From an uncultured Lachnospiraceae bacterium (GTDB lineage: Bacteria; Bacillota; Clostridia; Lachnospirales; Lachnospiraceae), in the NCBI GenBank assembly GCA_947176965.1, contig CAMWSU010000013.1, positions 1 through 46,569 of the forward strand: a DNA stretch of 46,569 nt, in the 5' to 3' direction. Position numbers and translations under genes: made by a program. Of this stretch, positions 1-8,124 are shown in pieces. How positions within the stretch are numbered: the stretch's first letter is position 1; every line of letters begins with the position of its first letter. The notes beneath the pieces were generated by a model that worked only from the letters and a program-made list of their open reading frames with translations, was not told the origin of the DNA and did no database searches.

Positions 1-708
1 TCACAGAGCGGTTCGGAAAAGGGGTTTGACGATAGTTGGGCGGATTGGAATGCGAATGAACCTGCAGGAGGGCAGACGGGGAGGCCGGAGACGGAATCTT
101 TGGCGGAGATTGTTATCGAGGGAATTGACACGGCCGCTGCCATGCAGCATCATTCCGGTTCTTTGGATGATTATCGGGAGCTGCTGCAGCTTTACTGTCT
201 GGAAGGAAAACGGAAACTGCAGCTGATCAAGGAGCTGTTTGAGAATCAGGACTATCATGATTATGAGATCGAGGTGCACGGACTTAAAAGTGCATCCGCC
301 AATATAGGAGCAATGCGTCTTTCTGCTATGGCAAAGGAACATGAGATGGCAGCGGGGCAGTCAGATGCGGACTTTGTGCTTGCTCATTTTTCTGAACTGT
401 ATGAAGCCTATGACGAACAGCTTACGCACATTCAGAATTATTTGGACGAAGCGGTACAGGAGAACGAGGAGCCGGAAGCGGAGGAGCTTCCGAAAGAGGA
501 GCTTTTGCGGCAGATTGGGGAAGCGCTTGGGCGGCTTCAGAAATTCCGGTCGCATGAATGCGCGGATATCGTGGCAGAACTGCTCAGACACAGGCTCCCG
601 CAGGATGTGAAGGAGCAGCTTTCCGAGATACAGGAACAGTTAAAATTATATGAGGATGATGCGGCGGAGCAATTATTACAACAGCTGTTGCAGAAGATGG
701 AGTCGTAG
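1..708 (+). CDS. HPt-domain C-terminus of a sensor/hybrid kinase (5' truncated)
   Basis: The reading frame is open from base 1, so this is the 3' part of a longer gene; the start lies outside the window. After a linker rich in Gly, Asn and Glu, an HPt (histidine phosphotransfer) domain covers roughly the middle third. Its phospho-accepting motif HGLKSASANIGA has the His codon at 277-279. HPt domains relay phosphate between a hybrid kinase receiver and a response regulator in the cytoplasm. A helical, Glu/Leu/Gln-rich tail of about 75 residues follows and contains no motif I recognise. The next gene encodes a receiver protein with a similar helical tail, so the two are probably partners. Whether the missing part holds kinase and receiver domains is inference. 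Confidence 0.75.
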   Translation, partial: SQSGSEKGFDDSWADWNANEPAGGQTGRPETESLAEIVIEGIDTAAAMQHHSGSLDDYRELLQLYCLEGKRKLQLIKELFENQDYHDYEIEVHGLKSASANIGAMRLSAMAKEHEMAAGQSDADFVLAHFSELYEAYDEQLTHIQNYLDEAVQENEEPEAEELPKEELLRQIGEALGRLQKFRSHECADIVAELLRHRLPQDVKEQLSEIQEQLKLYEDDAAEQLLQQLLQKMES

Positions 709-771
709 CGGCAGTTGCTGCTGCGGGCATAGTCGTTTGAGAACGGAGGAAGTGTGAAAAATAAATTTTTC

Positions 772-842
772 AAAAGCGAACTTGTTCGCTTTGCAAATTT
801 GTGCCTGCGGCATAGCGTATTTCATACGCATTCAAGTTTGCA
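772..842 (+). repeat. Nested hairpins in the leader of the response regulator gene
   Basis: Between the HPt gene and the response regulator three inverted repeats are packed together. AAAGCGAAC (773-781) pairs perfectly with GTTCGCTTT (784-792). GCGTAT pairs with ATACGC around 815-829. TGCAAATTT (about 792-800) pairs with AAGTTTGCA (834-842), with one G-U, enclosing the GCGTAT hairpin. There is no T-tract, so it is not a classic terminator. It could be an mRNA processing or stability element, or a degenerate REP-like repeat. Confidence 0.5.
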
Positions 843-857
843 GGTTGCGAGAAAGGC

Positions 858-1457
858 ATGGTTATTAGTATGGGAAGAATTCGGATATTAGCGGTGGATG
901 ACAGTGCGATCAATTTAGCAGCCATCGAACAGGCATTAAAAGAGGAATATGAGGTGATCGCGGTCAATTCCGGCAGCAGGGCGTTGCAATACCTGAAAAG
1001 TGAGACGCCGGATCTGATCTTGTTAGACATTCAGATGACGTCTATGGACGGCCTGGAGACGCTGAAGGAGATCCGCGCCATGAGAGGCGGCAGGTCGATT
1101 CCGGTCATCATGCTCACAGCCAAAAATGACAAGACAACGTTTTTGGAGAGTACGAAGCTCGGAATTTATGATTATATCGTCAAACCGTTTCAGTCGGAGT
1201 ATCTGCATGAAAGAATCCTGCGGGCACTCAAGCGCGCAGGGGTGATCACTTTTACCTCTATCGAGCTGAAAGCTGAGCTGAAAAAATTGCAGCGGGATAT
1301 CGAGAGTGATAATCGTAAAGGCGCGCTGCTAAGGGCGGATGAAATGGTAAATTACAAGGTGGATGCGATGGTGCGGCAGACGATCTTAAAAGTCCGCGAA
1401 AGAATAGTGGCGGGCGATGCAAATGGTGCGCTTAGCTGCCTGAATGGGATTTTGTAA
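858..1457 (+). CDS. Response regulator, receiver domain with helical C-terminal extension
   Basis: A CheY-like receiver fills about residues 7-130. It shows the acidic pair Asp14-Asp15, the phospho-acceptor Asp57 (LLLDIQM, DGLETL downstream), the conserved Thr in MLTAKND and the Lys in IVKPF. There is no DNA-binding domain. The last 65 residues are helical (ELKKLQRDIESDNRKGALLR...) and resemble the tail of the preceding HPt protein. It therefore probably signals by protein contacts rather than DNA binding. ATG 858 sits only 1 nt from GAAAGG (851-856); an in-frame ATG at 870 is 13 nt away, so the exact start is uncertain. Confidence 0.85.
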   Translation: MVISMGRIRILAVDDSAINLAAIEQALKEEYEVIAVNSGSRALQYLKSETPDLILLDIQMTSMDGLETLKEIRAMRGGRSIPVIMLTAKNDKTTFLESTKLGIYDYIVKPFQSEYLHERILRALKRAGVITFTSIELKAELKKLQRDIESDNRKGALLRADEMVNYKVDAMVRQTILKVRERIVAGDANGALSCLNGIL

Positions 1458-1474
1458 TCAAGGACCGGGAGTTG

Positions 1475-1501
1475 CGGAAAGCAGGTATTACCGGCTTTCC
1501 G
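1475..1501 (+). terminator. Hairpin before the uracil permease gene, possible terminator
   Basis: CGGAAAGC (1475-1482) and GCTTTCCG (1494-1501) form an 8-bp stem with an 11-nt loop. No U-tract follows, so termination is uncertain. I found no PyrR-binding consensus around it. Confidence 0.3.
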
Positions 1502-1541
1502 GTGCAATTTACAAAGAAAGAAGAAAGGGATAGGTATTCAA

Positions 1542-2855
1542 ATGAGTCAAAAGAAAAATTCCATTGAGGTCGATCCGGTCTACAATGCAAGGGAGCTTGG
1601 CGCGGGCAGGATGCTGGTGCTCGGCGTGCAGCACATGTTTGCCATGTTCGGAGCGACGGTACTCGTTCCGGCGCTGACAGGGTTAAGCGTGGCAACCACG
1701 CTGTTGTTTGCGGGGCTGGGAACCTTGCTGTTTCATCTGCTGGCAAAAGGAAAAGTACCGGCATTTTTGGGGTCGTCCTTTGCGTTTCTTGCGGGATATG
1801 GGGCGATCGCGCCGGAAGGCGAGAAGGAGTTATTACCGTATGCGTGCCTCGGCGTGGCATGCGCGGGACTCGTCTATCTGCTGCTCTCTGCATTGATCAA
1901 GGCGTTCGGCACGGAAAAGGTCATGAAATTTTTTCCGCCCATCGTCACGGGGCCGATCATCATTGCCATCGGCTTAAACCTATCCCAGTCGGCGGTCGAT
2001 AACTGCGCGACAAACTGGTGGATCGCGCTCATTGCAATCGTGGTCGTTGTTGTGTGCAATATTTGGGGAAAAGGAATGATTCGGATTATCCCGATCATTC
2101 TCGGCGTATTTGCGTCCTATATTGTGGCGGCAGTCACGGGAAATGTGGATTTTACGTCGGTGAAGGAAGCGGCATGGATCGGATTACCAATCTCCTATGA
2201 CCTGACGGTATTTGCTATTTTTAAGAACCCGGATGTGTCTTTGATTATCACATCCATTATCACGATCATGCCGATTGCACTAGCGACGGTTTTGGAGCAT
2301 ATCGGAGACATTTCCGCGATTTCCTCCACGGTCGGCAAAAATTATATTAAGGATCCGGGACTTCACAGAACGCTGCTCGGCGACGGACTGGCAACGATTT
2401 TAGCTTCTCTTTTCGGGGCTCCGGCAAATACGACGTACGGAGAGAATACCGGTGTGCTGACCTTATCGAAGGTGTTTGATCCGCTTGTCATTCGTCTGGC
2501 GGCGTATTTTGCGATTCTGTTTTCCTTCTGCCCGAAGATTTCAGCGTTGATCGAGTGTATGCCTGACGCGACGATCGGCGGTGTGTCGCTTGTTCTTTAC
2601 GGTATGATCTCTGCGGTCGGTGTGCGCAATATCGTCGAGTCCAAATGTGATTTTACGAAGAGCCGCAATGTCCTGATTGCTGCGCTGATCTTAGTGCTTT
2701 CCATCGGCATCAATTACAGTGCCGCGGGCGCGATCGCGTTTACGATCGGCAAGGTGACGATTTCTTTGAGCGGTCTTGCGATCGGTTCGTTAGTCGGCAT
2801 TATCCTGAATGCGGTATTGCCGGGGAAGGATTATCATTTCGACGAGGAGATATAG
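1542..2855 (+). CDS. uraA: Uracil permease (NCS2 family, UraA-like)
   Basis: This 437-aa integral membrane protein imports uracil, probably with protons, for pyrimidine salvage. Family marks include LVLGVQHMFAMFGATVLVP near the N-terminus, the LEHIGD segment (Glu that contacts the base in UraA) and NTTYGENTG, whose Glu is the second substrate-binding acid of the family. About 12-14 hydrophobic segments are visible, and the length is normal for UraA (about 430). The start follows an AAGAAAGGGA ribosome binding site. The gene stands alone; no pyr genes flank it. Uracil rather than xanthine specificity is inferred from the overall similarity to UraA. Confidence 0.9.
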   Translation: MSQKKNSIEVDPVYNARELGAGRMLVLGVQHMFAMFGATVLVPALTGLSVATTLLFAGLGTLLFHLLAKGKVPAFLGSSFAFLAGYGAIAPEGEKELLPYACLGVACAGLVYLLLSALIKAFGTEKVMKFFPPIVTGPIIIAIGLNLSQSAVDNCATNWWIALIAIVVVVVCNIWGKGMIRIIPIILGVFASYIVAAVTGNVDFTSVKEAAWIGLPISYDLTVFAIFKNPDVSLIITSIITIMPIALATVLEHIGDISAISSTVGKNYIKDPGLHRTLLGDGLATILASLFGAPANTTYGENTGVLTLSKVFDPLVIRLAAYFAILFSFCPKISALIECMPDATIGGVSLVLYGMISAVGVRNIVESKCDFTKSRNVLIAALILVLSIGINYSAAGAIAFTIGKVTISLSGLAIGSLVGIILNAVLPGKDYHFDEEI

Positions 2856-2961
2856 GATTTATTCCCGCGAGCAATGAAGCCGTAAGCTGAACTGTTATGA
2901 CCATTCCGCGGGCAAAGAGTCACGCGGCTATATAAGCAGTCACCGTTAAGAGGGGGAGAAA

Positions 2962-5883
2962 ATGAAGAAACGGATTTTGGAAGTGATCGCGGTCTGTCTT
3001 TTCTGTATCCTTGAGGCGTGGGCTGCTTATTTTTTTGCGCAGACGCAGGAAACGGTAAAAACACGTTTCGGACAGGAAGCTCAGGAAACGGCAGGGGAAT
3101 CCGCCGGAACGGATGGAGATTCTGATGCAGCAGAGGCAGGTTTTCCGGTTTTGGTGTGGTCGGAGTCTGTAAGCTGTGGGGATTCGTCTTATCAGATGAG
3201 ATTTGACCGGATCAGTCCGCTCTGCGATACGGCGCCCGATACGGCGGAGATGCCTTCTTATCATGCGGATTACATGCTGTCCCTTTGGGACGCAGGCGGC
3301 GCGCTTGTCTCAGAGCAGGTCATAGCAGAATTTCCAGTGTGCTTTGAAGATGCTTATTGGATACGGGATTTTTCCAGGGATGGGTTCGCGGATATTGCGT
3401 TTTGTACGACATACAAAAGCAGCAGCATGATGAATACGTTTTATATTTGGAATGCTGAGGTCTCCCGATATGAGGCGTCTTCGCTGCCGTTAAAGGATCA
3501 TGCGAGCATGGAGACGGGGCCGCTGTGGAATGAGGAGCTGTCCTGTGTCATCACCTTTCATGATACGGATTGGGACACCGCAATGCCGGTGTTGGAGATG
3601 TATTCCTTTGTTGATGGGGAATGGCAGATGGTACGTCGGCTGGAAGCCATTGGCATTGAGGGCGAGTATTACATGGATCATCTGGAATATTCGGGTGAGC
3701 GTCGGGAATTGTTGTATGAGAACGGGGAAGTGATCGGAGAAACGGTCGTGGAGAGCAATTACGATGCGGGAACGATCTGGTATCGACCGGACAGTGTCTG
3801 GAGCCGTTATTACGAAGGAAATCTCTGTCTGTATCCCGATGAGCGGTACTGGGAAAGGAGCGCGACGTCTGTGGGCGGCTTCCCTGTCGAAAAATATGTG
3901 AGGGTGCATGAGGATGACGAGGCGTATCTGCGGGAGTATGGCGGCTGGCATGATATGCTGGAAGACAAAAAGCTGCCCTATGTCGATGCGGGGACGTTTG
4001 CGTTTTTGCGGGATGCGTATGCGGATGTGGATTTTTCCGGGGAGTTTGAGAAAGGAGATTTAGACACCTATCCGCGTTATCTGGACGCGTTTTATCAGCT
4101 GATTTGCGGAGATGCACTGTTGACCGACAGAGAGACGGGTGAGACGATGCTGTTATCGGATTTTCCGTTTTTTGAGGGGCTTTTTACATCGGAAGAAGAT
4201 GATTATTCTTTTTATTTTTTTGATATGGACGGGGACGGAGCGCCTGAGCCGACGGTGTATCAATTTGCGGTCGGGTATGTTGTGCTTGATTATGATGAGG
4301 AGACGGATGCCTATACGATATGGTATGATGCGGAAGCCTGCTGGTACGGTTTGGTCGGCAGCAGAAAGATGTTGTGGGCATGGGACGGGAGGTATCTGGC
4401 GTTTTATCAGCTTGACGAAAACGGGGATGCGGTGTGCGAAACCTTTTGCGGGGACATGTATCATAACGGAGAGGAAGCAGTCTATTTGGTCATGCTGCCC
4501 ACCTATGCGAAGGAGGAGGAGCGGCTTTTCGTGCCGGATAAGATCCGGGCGCAGGGCAGGTATTCCCAATCGGACGAACAGTGGTGTTTTCGGGTAACGG
4601 GAGATCAGTATGGAGAGATCACGGATGCGTTTTGGGAAGCCTATGAGTCATGTTATGAACATAAGGACATAGAGACGTATACCTATGAGGAGCTGTTCGG
4701 GGCACTGGAAGACGAGGCGTGTGCTGATCGTGGACAGAGCAATGAGAGTATGGATGACGAGGTGCGGGCAGGAGTTGGGAGTGAAACCCTGTACTTTGAT
4801 GCGGGCAGCAGATCCGGCGCGCATTTTGCAGCCTACCGTGTGCCTTATGATGAGGTAAGGGCGGACCGTAAATATAAGGATGGGGATTATGTTGCGATAA
4901 AGGATTTGGACAGCGGCGCGATTTTTTATGTGCCGGATGAGTACGGAGAGCTTGTGGATATTCAGGTGACGGAAACGTGTGTCTGTATCCGGGACAGGGA
5001 TTGGGAGAGTGGAACGTTACAGGAACACCGGATTCCGGCATATTCTTTGTTTTCAAAGGAGTGTGTACTGAATATCCGTGCGCAAAGAACGCATGATACA
5101 ATCTTAGCTGGAACGGAAAGAGCGGAAGATCTCCCGCAGAGGGTATGGCAGGAGGAGTTTGTGTATGACGGGGAGTTGTTTGAAGTGCTTTTTGATCGAA
5201 TCAGTCCGATTTATCATGAGGGATTTATGGAATCTGCCTATGGATATATGGCGGATTATTGTCTGACGGTTCGGGATGGGGAAGGAACGATTATTTCTAA
5301 GCAGAAAATTCTCGGTTTGCCGGTTTATTTTGAGCAGGTGCATTGGATGATTGATTTTTCGGGGGATGGATTTCCTGATATTGCGCTTTGCAGTGATCTG
5401 ATGTATGGCAGTCGATTCAGTTTTGCACAGACCTATTTTCTGATATGGGATGCACAGAAGATGGCTTATGAGGAAAAGCCGCTGCCTGTAAAGAACACAG
5501 GGGCTTATTATACTGGATTTGTTTATTGGGTTCCTGAGCCGGACGCGGTGTGGAGGGACATTGGAACGGATGAGTACCGCGGTGATATATACGGGATGTT
5601 TTCTTTCGTTGACGGAGAATGGCAGTTGGTCAGAAGGCTCGAGGAGATTTACTCTGAGACCGAAACATATGAAGACCCCAGAGAGGATATCGAATATCCC
5701 TGTGTGGAGGCATATCGTGAGCTGTATTATCAGGACGGAAAAATGGTGCGGGAAGAAAGGAGAGAGGAATACTGGGATGGAGAGCAGGGGAAACTGTATC
5801 CTGCATACCCGGATTGGACATCGGTCGAGGTGGACATCGGCGGCGTCACGCTTAGTCGCTATTATGTGAGAAATGAGGAGTGA
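2962..5883 (+). CDS. Large exported/anchored protein with duplicated FG-GAP-like module
   Basis: This 973-aa protein is of unknown function. Residues 5-27 form one hydrophobic segment after KKR (signal anchor or uncleaved signal peptide), so the rest should face outside. Two halves are homologous. RISPLCDT...DFSRDGFADIAFC...SFVDGEWQMVRRLE (about residues 75-230) matches RISPIYHE...DFSGDGFPDIALC...SFVDGEWQLVRRLE (about 745-900). Asp-rich loops such as DFSGDGFPDI and DMDGDGAPEP look like the calcium-binding loops of FG-GAP/VCBS beta-propeller repeats. The protein is strongly acidic and rich in Tyr, Trp and Asp. The start follows AGAGGGGGAG. No neighbour suggests a role; surface binding is only an inference. 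Confidence 0.75.
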   Translation: MKKRILEVIAVCLFCILEAWAAYFFAQTQETVKTRFGQEAQETAGESAGTDGDSDAAEAGFPVLVWSESVSCGDSSYQMRFDRISPLCDTAPDTAEMPSYHADYMLSLWDAGGALVSEQVIAEFPVCFEDAYWIRDFSRDGFADIAFCTTYKSSSMMNTFYIWNAEVSRYEASSLPLKDHASMETGPLWNEELSCVITFHDTDWDTAMPVLEMYSFVDGEWQMVRRLEAIGIEGEYYMDHLEYSGERRELLYENGEVIGETVVESNYDAGTIWYRPDSVWSRYYEGNLCLYPDERYWERSATSVGGFPVEKYVRVHEDDEAYLREYGGWHDMLEDKKLPYVDAGTFAFLRDAYADVDFSGEFEKGDLDTYPRYLDAFYQLICGDALLTDRETGETMLLSDFPFFEGLFTSEEDDYSFYFFDMDGDGAPEPTVYQFAVGYVVLDYDEETDAYTIWYDAEACWYGLVGSRKMLWAWDGRYLAFYQLDENGDAVCETFCGDMYHNGEEAVYLVMLPTYAKEEERLFVPDKIRAQGRYSQSDEQWCFRVTGDQYGEITDAFWEAYESCYEHKDIETYTYEELFGALEDEACADRGQSNESMDDEVRAGVGSETLYFDAGSRSGAHFAAYRVPYDEVRADRKYKDGDYVAIKDLDSGAIFYVPDEYGELVDIQVTETCVCIRDRDWESGTLQEHRIPAYSLFSKECVLNIRAQRTHDTILAGTERAEDLPQRVWQEEFVYDGELFEVLFDRISPIYHEGFMESAYGYMADYCLTVRDGEGTIISKQKILGLPVYFEQVHWMIDFSGDGFPDIALCSDLMYGSRFSFAQTYFLIWDAQKMAYEEKPLPVKNTGAYYTGFVYWVPEPDAVWRDIGTDEYRGDIYGMFSFVDGEWQLVRRLEEIYSETETYEDPREDIEYPCVEAYRELYYQDGKMVREERREEYWDGEQGKLYPAYPDWTSVEVDIGGVTLSRYYVRNEE

Positions 5884-5894
5884 CGGACATGCCA

Positions 5895-5921
5895 AAAGAA
5901 TCCGCCCAAGGCGGATTCTTT
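5895..5921 (+). terminator. Strong hairpin after the 973-aa protein gene
   Basis: AAAGAATCCGCC (5895-5906) and GGCGGATTCTTT (5910-5921) form a perfect 12-bp stem with a CAA loop, 12 nt after the stop codon. The A-rich and T-rich ends would let it act in both directions, although there is no long U-tract. Confidence 0.65.
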
Positions 5922-5984
5922 GAATGAGCTGCGCTGCGAAGCAGCATGATTCCAATGCAAATCTGTGCACATTCACCGAAAGTG

Positions 5985-6018
5985 CTAAGGAAACATGGAT
6001 TTAATCAATGTTTTTTAG
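5985..6018. terminator. Imperfect palindrome overlapping the stop of the SpoIID-like gene
   Basis: A 34-bp imperfect palindrome runs from CTAAGGAAACAT through GATTTAATC to ATGTTTTTTAG. The TAA stop of the minus-strand gene (6015-6017) lies inside one arm. The same design, in a perfect version, recurs at 13401-13435. It probably acts as a terminator for the convergent genes. Confidence 0.55.
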
Positions 6019-7280
6019 GTCTCCGGCTCTGCGATGCGGGAGACGCCCACATAGATCTGCGAGATCTTATACCATGTCGGATAATCGACCACACCGGTCT
6101 GCGGCAGGCGGAAGATTCCTTGGAATGTGCGGACAGCCTCGGCGGTATTCGGCCCGTAAATGCCGTCGGCGGAAATAGTCGGAATGGCAGGATAATTTCG
6201 CGCGATGCGGTTGAGCTGTTCCTGTATCTGCTGGACTTTTTGCCCTGACGCGCCGCCTGAAAGATTATAGCCCGGCCAGGAGGAGGGGATCCCCGACACG
6301 CTTATCGTGGAATTGATGTACATATCACTGCCATAATAGTAGTGGATAATATCGATTGCGCTGTAGCCCTGATCGCCAAGGTATTTGGACCCCCATTGTG
6401 AAAGTCCGCTGCAGGTCGTGTTTTTTCCGTCGCAGTAGGACGTAAAGATCGGCTGGCGCACACCGGGACGGGACAGGTAGTTATTGAAAATACTGTCCAC
6501 GATGCGGTCGATATTGGTATAGATATTTCTGCCGCGTATCCATTTCTGGTCGTATGCAGTGGAGTTGGTGATCGTAAAATCATAGCCCTGGTTGCGGTAC
6601 CACTCCGTATATACCCGGTTGAGCGTGAAGCTCAAAATAGCAAGGGTGTTGGCGTAGATGGTGCTCTCCGGCCATGTGGCATAGATTTCAGAGGAGACCA
6701 CGTTTTTGATATAATCGGTGTATGTCACATAATAGTTTCCGGCGGAGGAGTTGTTCGGTGTGCCGTCATGTACGACGATGTATTCCGGGATGACAACGCG
6801 GCTTAATACGATGCTGCCGGATTCATCCATCGGTTTAATCTCATCCTCGGGAATCTTCGGGGGATAATCACCGTAGAGCGTGTGCTCGGGAATCGTGATC
6901 TCATCTTCGCCTGTTCCCGTCTCGATCGGCGTCAGCTTGACATTCTGAATGGCGGTGACGTCGGGCAGGATCTCCGTGCCGTTTATGACAGTCGGCTCGT
7001 AGCCCGGCGCCGTGATCGTGAGATTATAGTCGGTATAGGGCTGATTGGAGCCGGGTTCCTGACTGTATTCAAAGGGGGGTGCAGGAAGTTCGACCGTGTC
7101 GGTCTGCCCCGAACTGTCTGTACGAAGCTCTTCGATGGTATTTCCTTCTTCATTGGAGTTTTGAATGGAAATGGTTGCGCCTTCGATCGGGAGAAGCCCG
7201 ATGGTGGAGGTCACGTTAATGGTCAGTCCGCCTACATCCGGGGTGTCGGCGGCTGCCCGAATTGGATATTTGCGCATCAT
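6015..7280 (-). CDS. SpoIID-like peptidoglycan protein with C-terminal PG-binding domain
   Basis: This is a 421-aa protein in three parts. Residues about 15-125 look like a carboxypeptidase-regulatory or PEGA-like beta domain (GATISIQNSNEEGNT, TITAPGYEPTVING). Residues about 165-335 resemble SpoIID/LytB amidase enhancers and lytic transglycosylases: IKNVVSSEIYATWP corresponds to the family VxxGEMPxSWP with its Glu, YCDGKNTTC supplies paired cysteines, and SGLSQWGSKYLGDQG matches the GMSQYGA segment. Residues about 345-410 form a PG_binding_1 domain (GQKVQQIQEQLNRI, DGIYGPNTAEAVRTFQ). Peptidoglycan cleavage or binding is the likely role. No signal peptide is visible at MMRKYPIRAAAD, which is odd for a wall enzyme. 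GAGG lies just upstream of the start. Confidence 0.75.
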   Translation of the reverse strand: MMRKYPIRAAADTPDVGGLTINVTSTIGLLPIEGATISIQNSNEEGNTIEELRTDSSGQTDTVELPAPPFEYSQEPGSNQPYTDYNLTITAPGYEPTVINGTEILPDVTAIQNVKLTPIETGTGEDEITIPEHTLYGDYPPKIPEDEIKPMDESGSIVLSRVVIPEYIVVHDGTPNNSSAGNYYVTYTDYIKNVVSSEIYATWPESTIYANTLAILSFTLNRVYTEWYRNQGYDFTITNSTAYDQKWIRGRNIYTNIDRIVDSIFNNYLSRPGVRQPIFTSYCDGKNTTCSGLSQWGSKYLGDQGYSAIDIIHYYYGSDMYINSTISVSGIPSSWPGYNLSGGASGQKVQQIQEQLNRIARNYPAIPTISADGIYGPNTAEAVRTFQGIFRLPQTGVVDYPTWYKISQIYVGVSRIAEPET

Positions 7281-7370
7281 GATGCCTCGGCATGATTACT
7301 TACTCTATTATATGTGGCTCGGCATAATTGGTGCAGGGTGAATAAAGAACAGGAAAAAAGGGTTGTCTGT

Positions 7371-7493
7371 GATACAATTGGTATGATGCTTTTGGTCGAG
7401 GTTGATAACACGGCTGCGATCGCGCTATTCAAATCCATGGGATTTATCAGAGTGGTCAATGGAAATAGTATCACAGCCCATGTTTTGTTATAG
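7371..7493 (+). pseudogene. Remnant of a GNAT acetyltransferase C-terminus
   Basis: In one frame the sequence reads MMLLVEVDNTAAIALFKSMGF followed by about 15 residues and a TAG stop at 7491-7493. The pattern V-x-x-x-N-x-x-A-I-x-L-F-x-S-M-G-F is the end of the acetyl-CoA fold of GNAT N-acetyltransferases. No start codon with a ribosome binding site and no upstream part of the domain can be found, so this is a fragment. The ends of the remnant are approximate. Confidence 0.5.
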
Positions 7494-7569
7494 AATCGCT
7501 GCACCGTGTGAGATAATAGGACCGTGATTCTAATTGACTCGAACGGTCATTTTTGAAAGGAGCATGCGC

Positions 7570-7809
7570 ATGATACGGAAGGTGTCAAAAAATGATTTAG
7601 ACGAATGCGTGAAGGTCATCCGCAGCAGTTTTCAGACGGTGGCGGATGATACCGGTAAAGAAGAAATTGCGTTTGCGCAAAGTTATTTTGCGGTGCAGAC
7701 CAGAAAACAAGAATTGATCGAAGAGAGAATGAAATACATTGAACGTACTCAGGCAAGAGGACGGCTAAAAGAATCAGAGAAAAGACTATCGCAAAACTGT
7801 ATTCGTTGA
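7570..7809 (+). pseudogene. Chimeric remnant: GNAT N-terminus joined to a DinD fragment
   Basis: Residues 1-29 (MIRKVSKNDLDECVKVIRSS, then FQTVADD) resemble the N-terminus of GNAT acetyltransferases. The frame then changes character to FAQSYFAVQTRKQEL and ARGRLKESEKRLSQN, which closely resembles the conserved YFAIQTRRQEL segment and following region of DNA-damage-inducible protein DinD. Neither domain is complete. A different frame continues the debris as LRRFDEKAENLLTELKEWYN up to a TAG at 7872-7874. ATG 7570 is 7 nt from GAAAGGAG (7555-7562), so the piece may still be translated (79 aa). Most likely it is the scar of a deletion or recombination that fused two genes. Confidence 0.5.
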
Positions 7810-7950
7810 GACGCTTTGATGAGAAGGCAGAAAATCTTTTAACAGAGCTGAAGGAGTGGTACAATAAGAAATAGAGAGTGAGTTATCTGAATGAATTGGC
7901 TTACGGACTGTAAGGCGATTTTGAAGATAGGCGAAGGGGAGGAAATGACG

Positions 7951-8124
7951 ATGCTGCCAAAGGATGCGGCAATGCTGCTCAGCGCAGTCAACTTAAAGCT
8001 GCGCGATTATTACGGAAGCTTAGAGGAGTTATGCGACGATCTGGATGAGGATATTTCGCGCATCACACAGACGCTCGCGCAGATTGACTATCATTATGAC
8101 AGGGAGAGGAATCAATTTGTCTGA
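7951..8124 (+). CDS. DUF4250 family small protein
   Basis: The sequence MLPKDAAMLLSAVNLKLRDYY followed by SLEELCDDLDED matches the DUF4250 family, short proteins of Clostridia with no known function. The family usually begins M-[IL]-P-K-D, which supports ATG 7951 (8 nt after GGGGAGG at 7936-7942) rather than the longer frame starting at 7891. The product is 57 aa. Its last 8 nt overlap the TTG start of the next gene, which suggests translational coupling. Confidence 0.75.
   Translation: MLPKDAAMLLSAVNLKLRDYYGSLEELCDDLDEDISRITQTLAQIDYHYDRERNQFV

Noticed and set aside
1458-1541. A PyrR or uracil-sensing attenuator before uraA
   Set aside because: No PyrR loop consensus and no terminator/antiterminator pair; only one hairpin without a U-tract.
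3490-3951. Minus-strand frames inside the 973-aa gene
   Set aside because: Shadows of a strongly biased, well-supported plus-strand gene.
7534-7569. TTG 7534 as start of the chimeric fragment
   Set aside because: No ribosome binding site, whereas ATG 7570 has GAAAGGAG at 7 nt.
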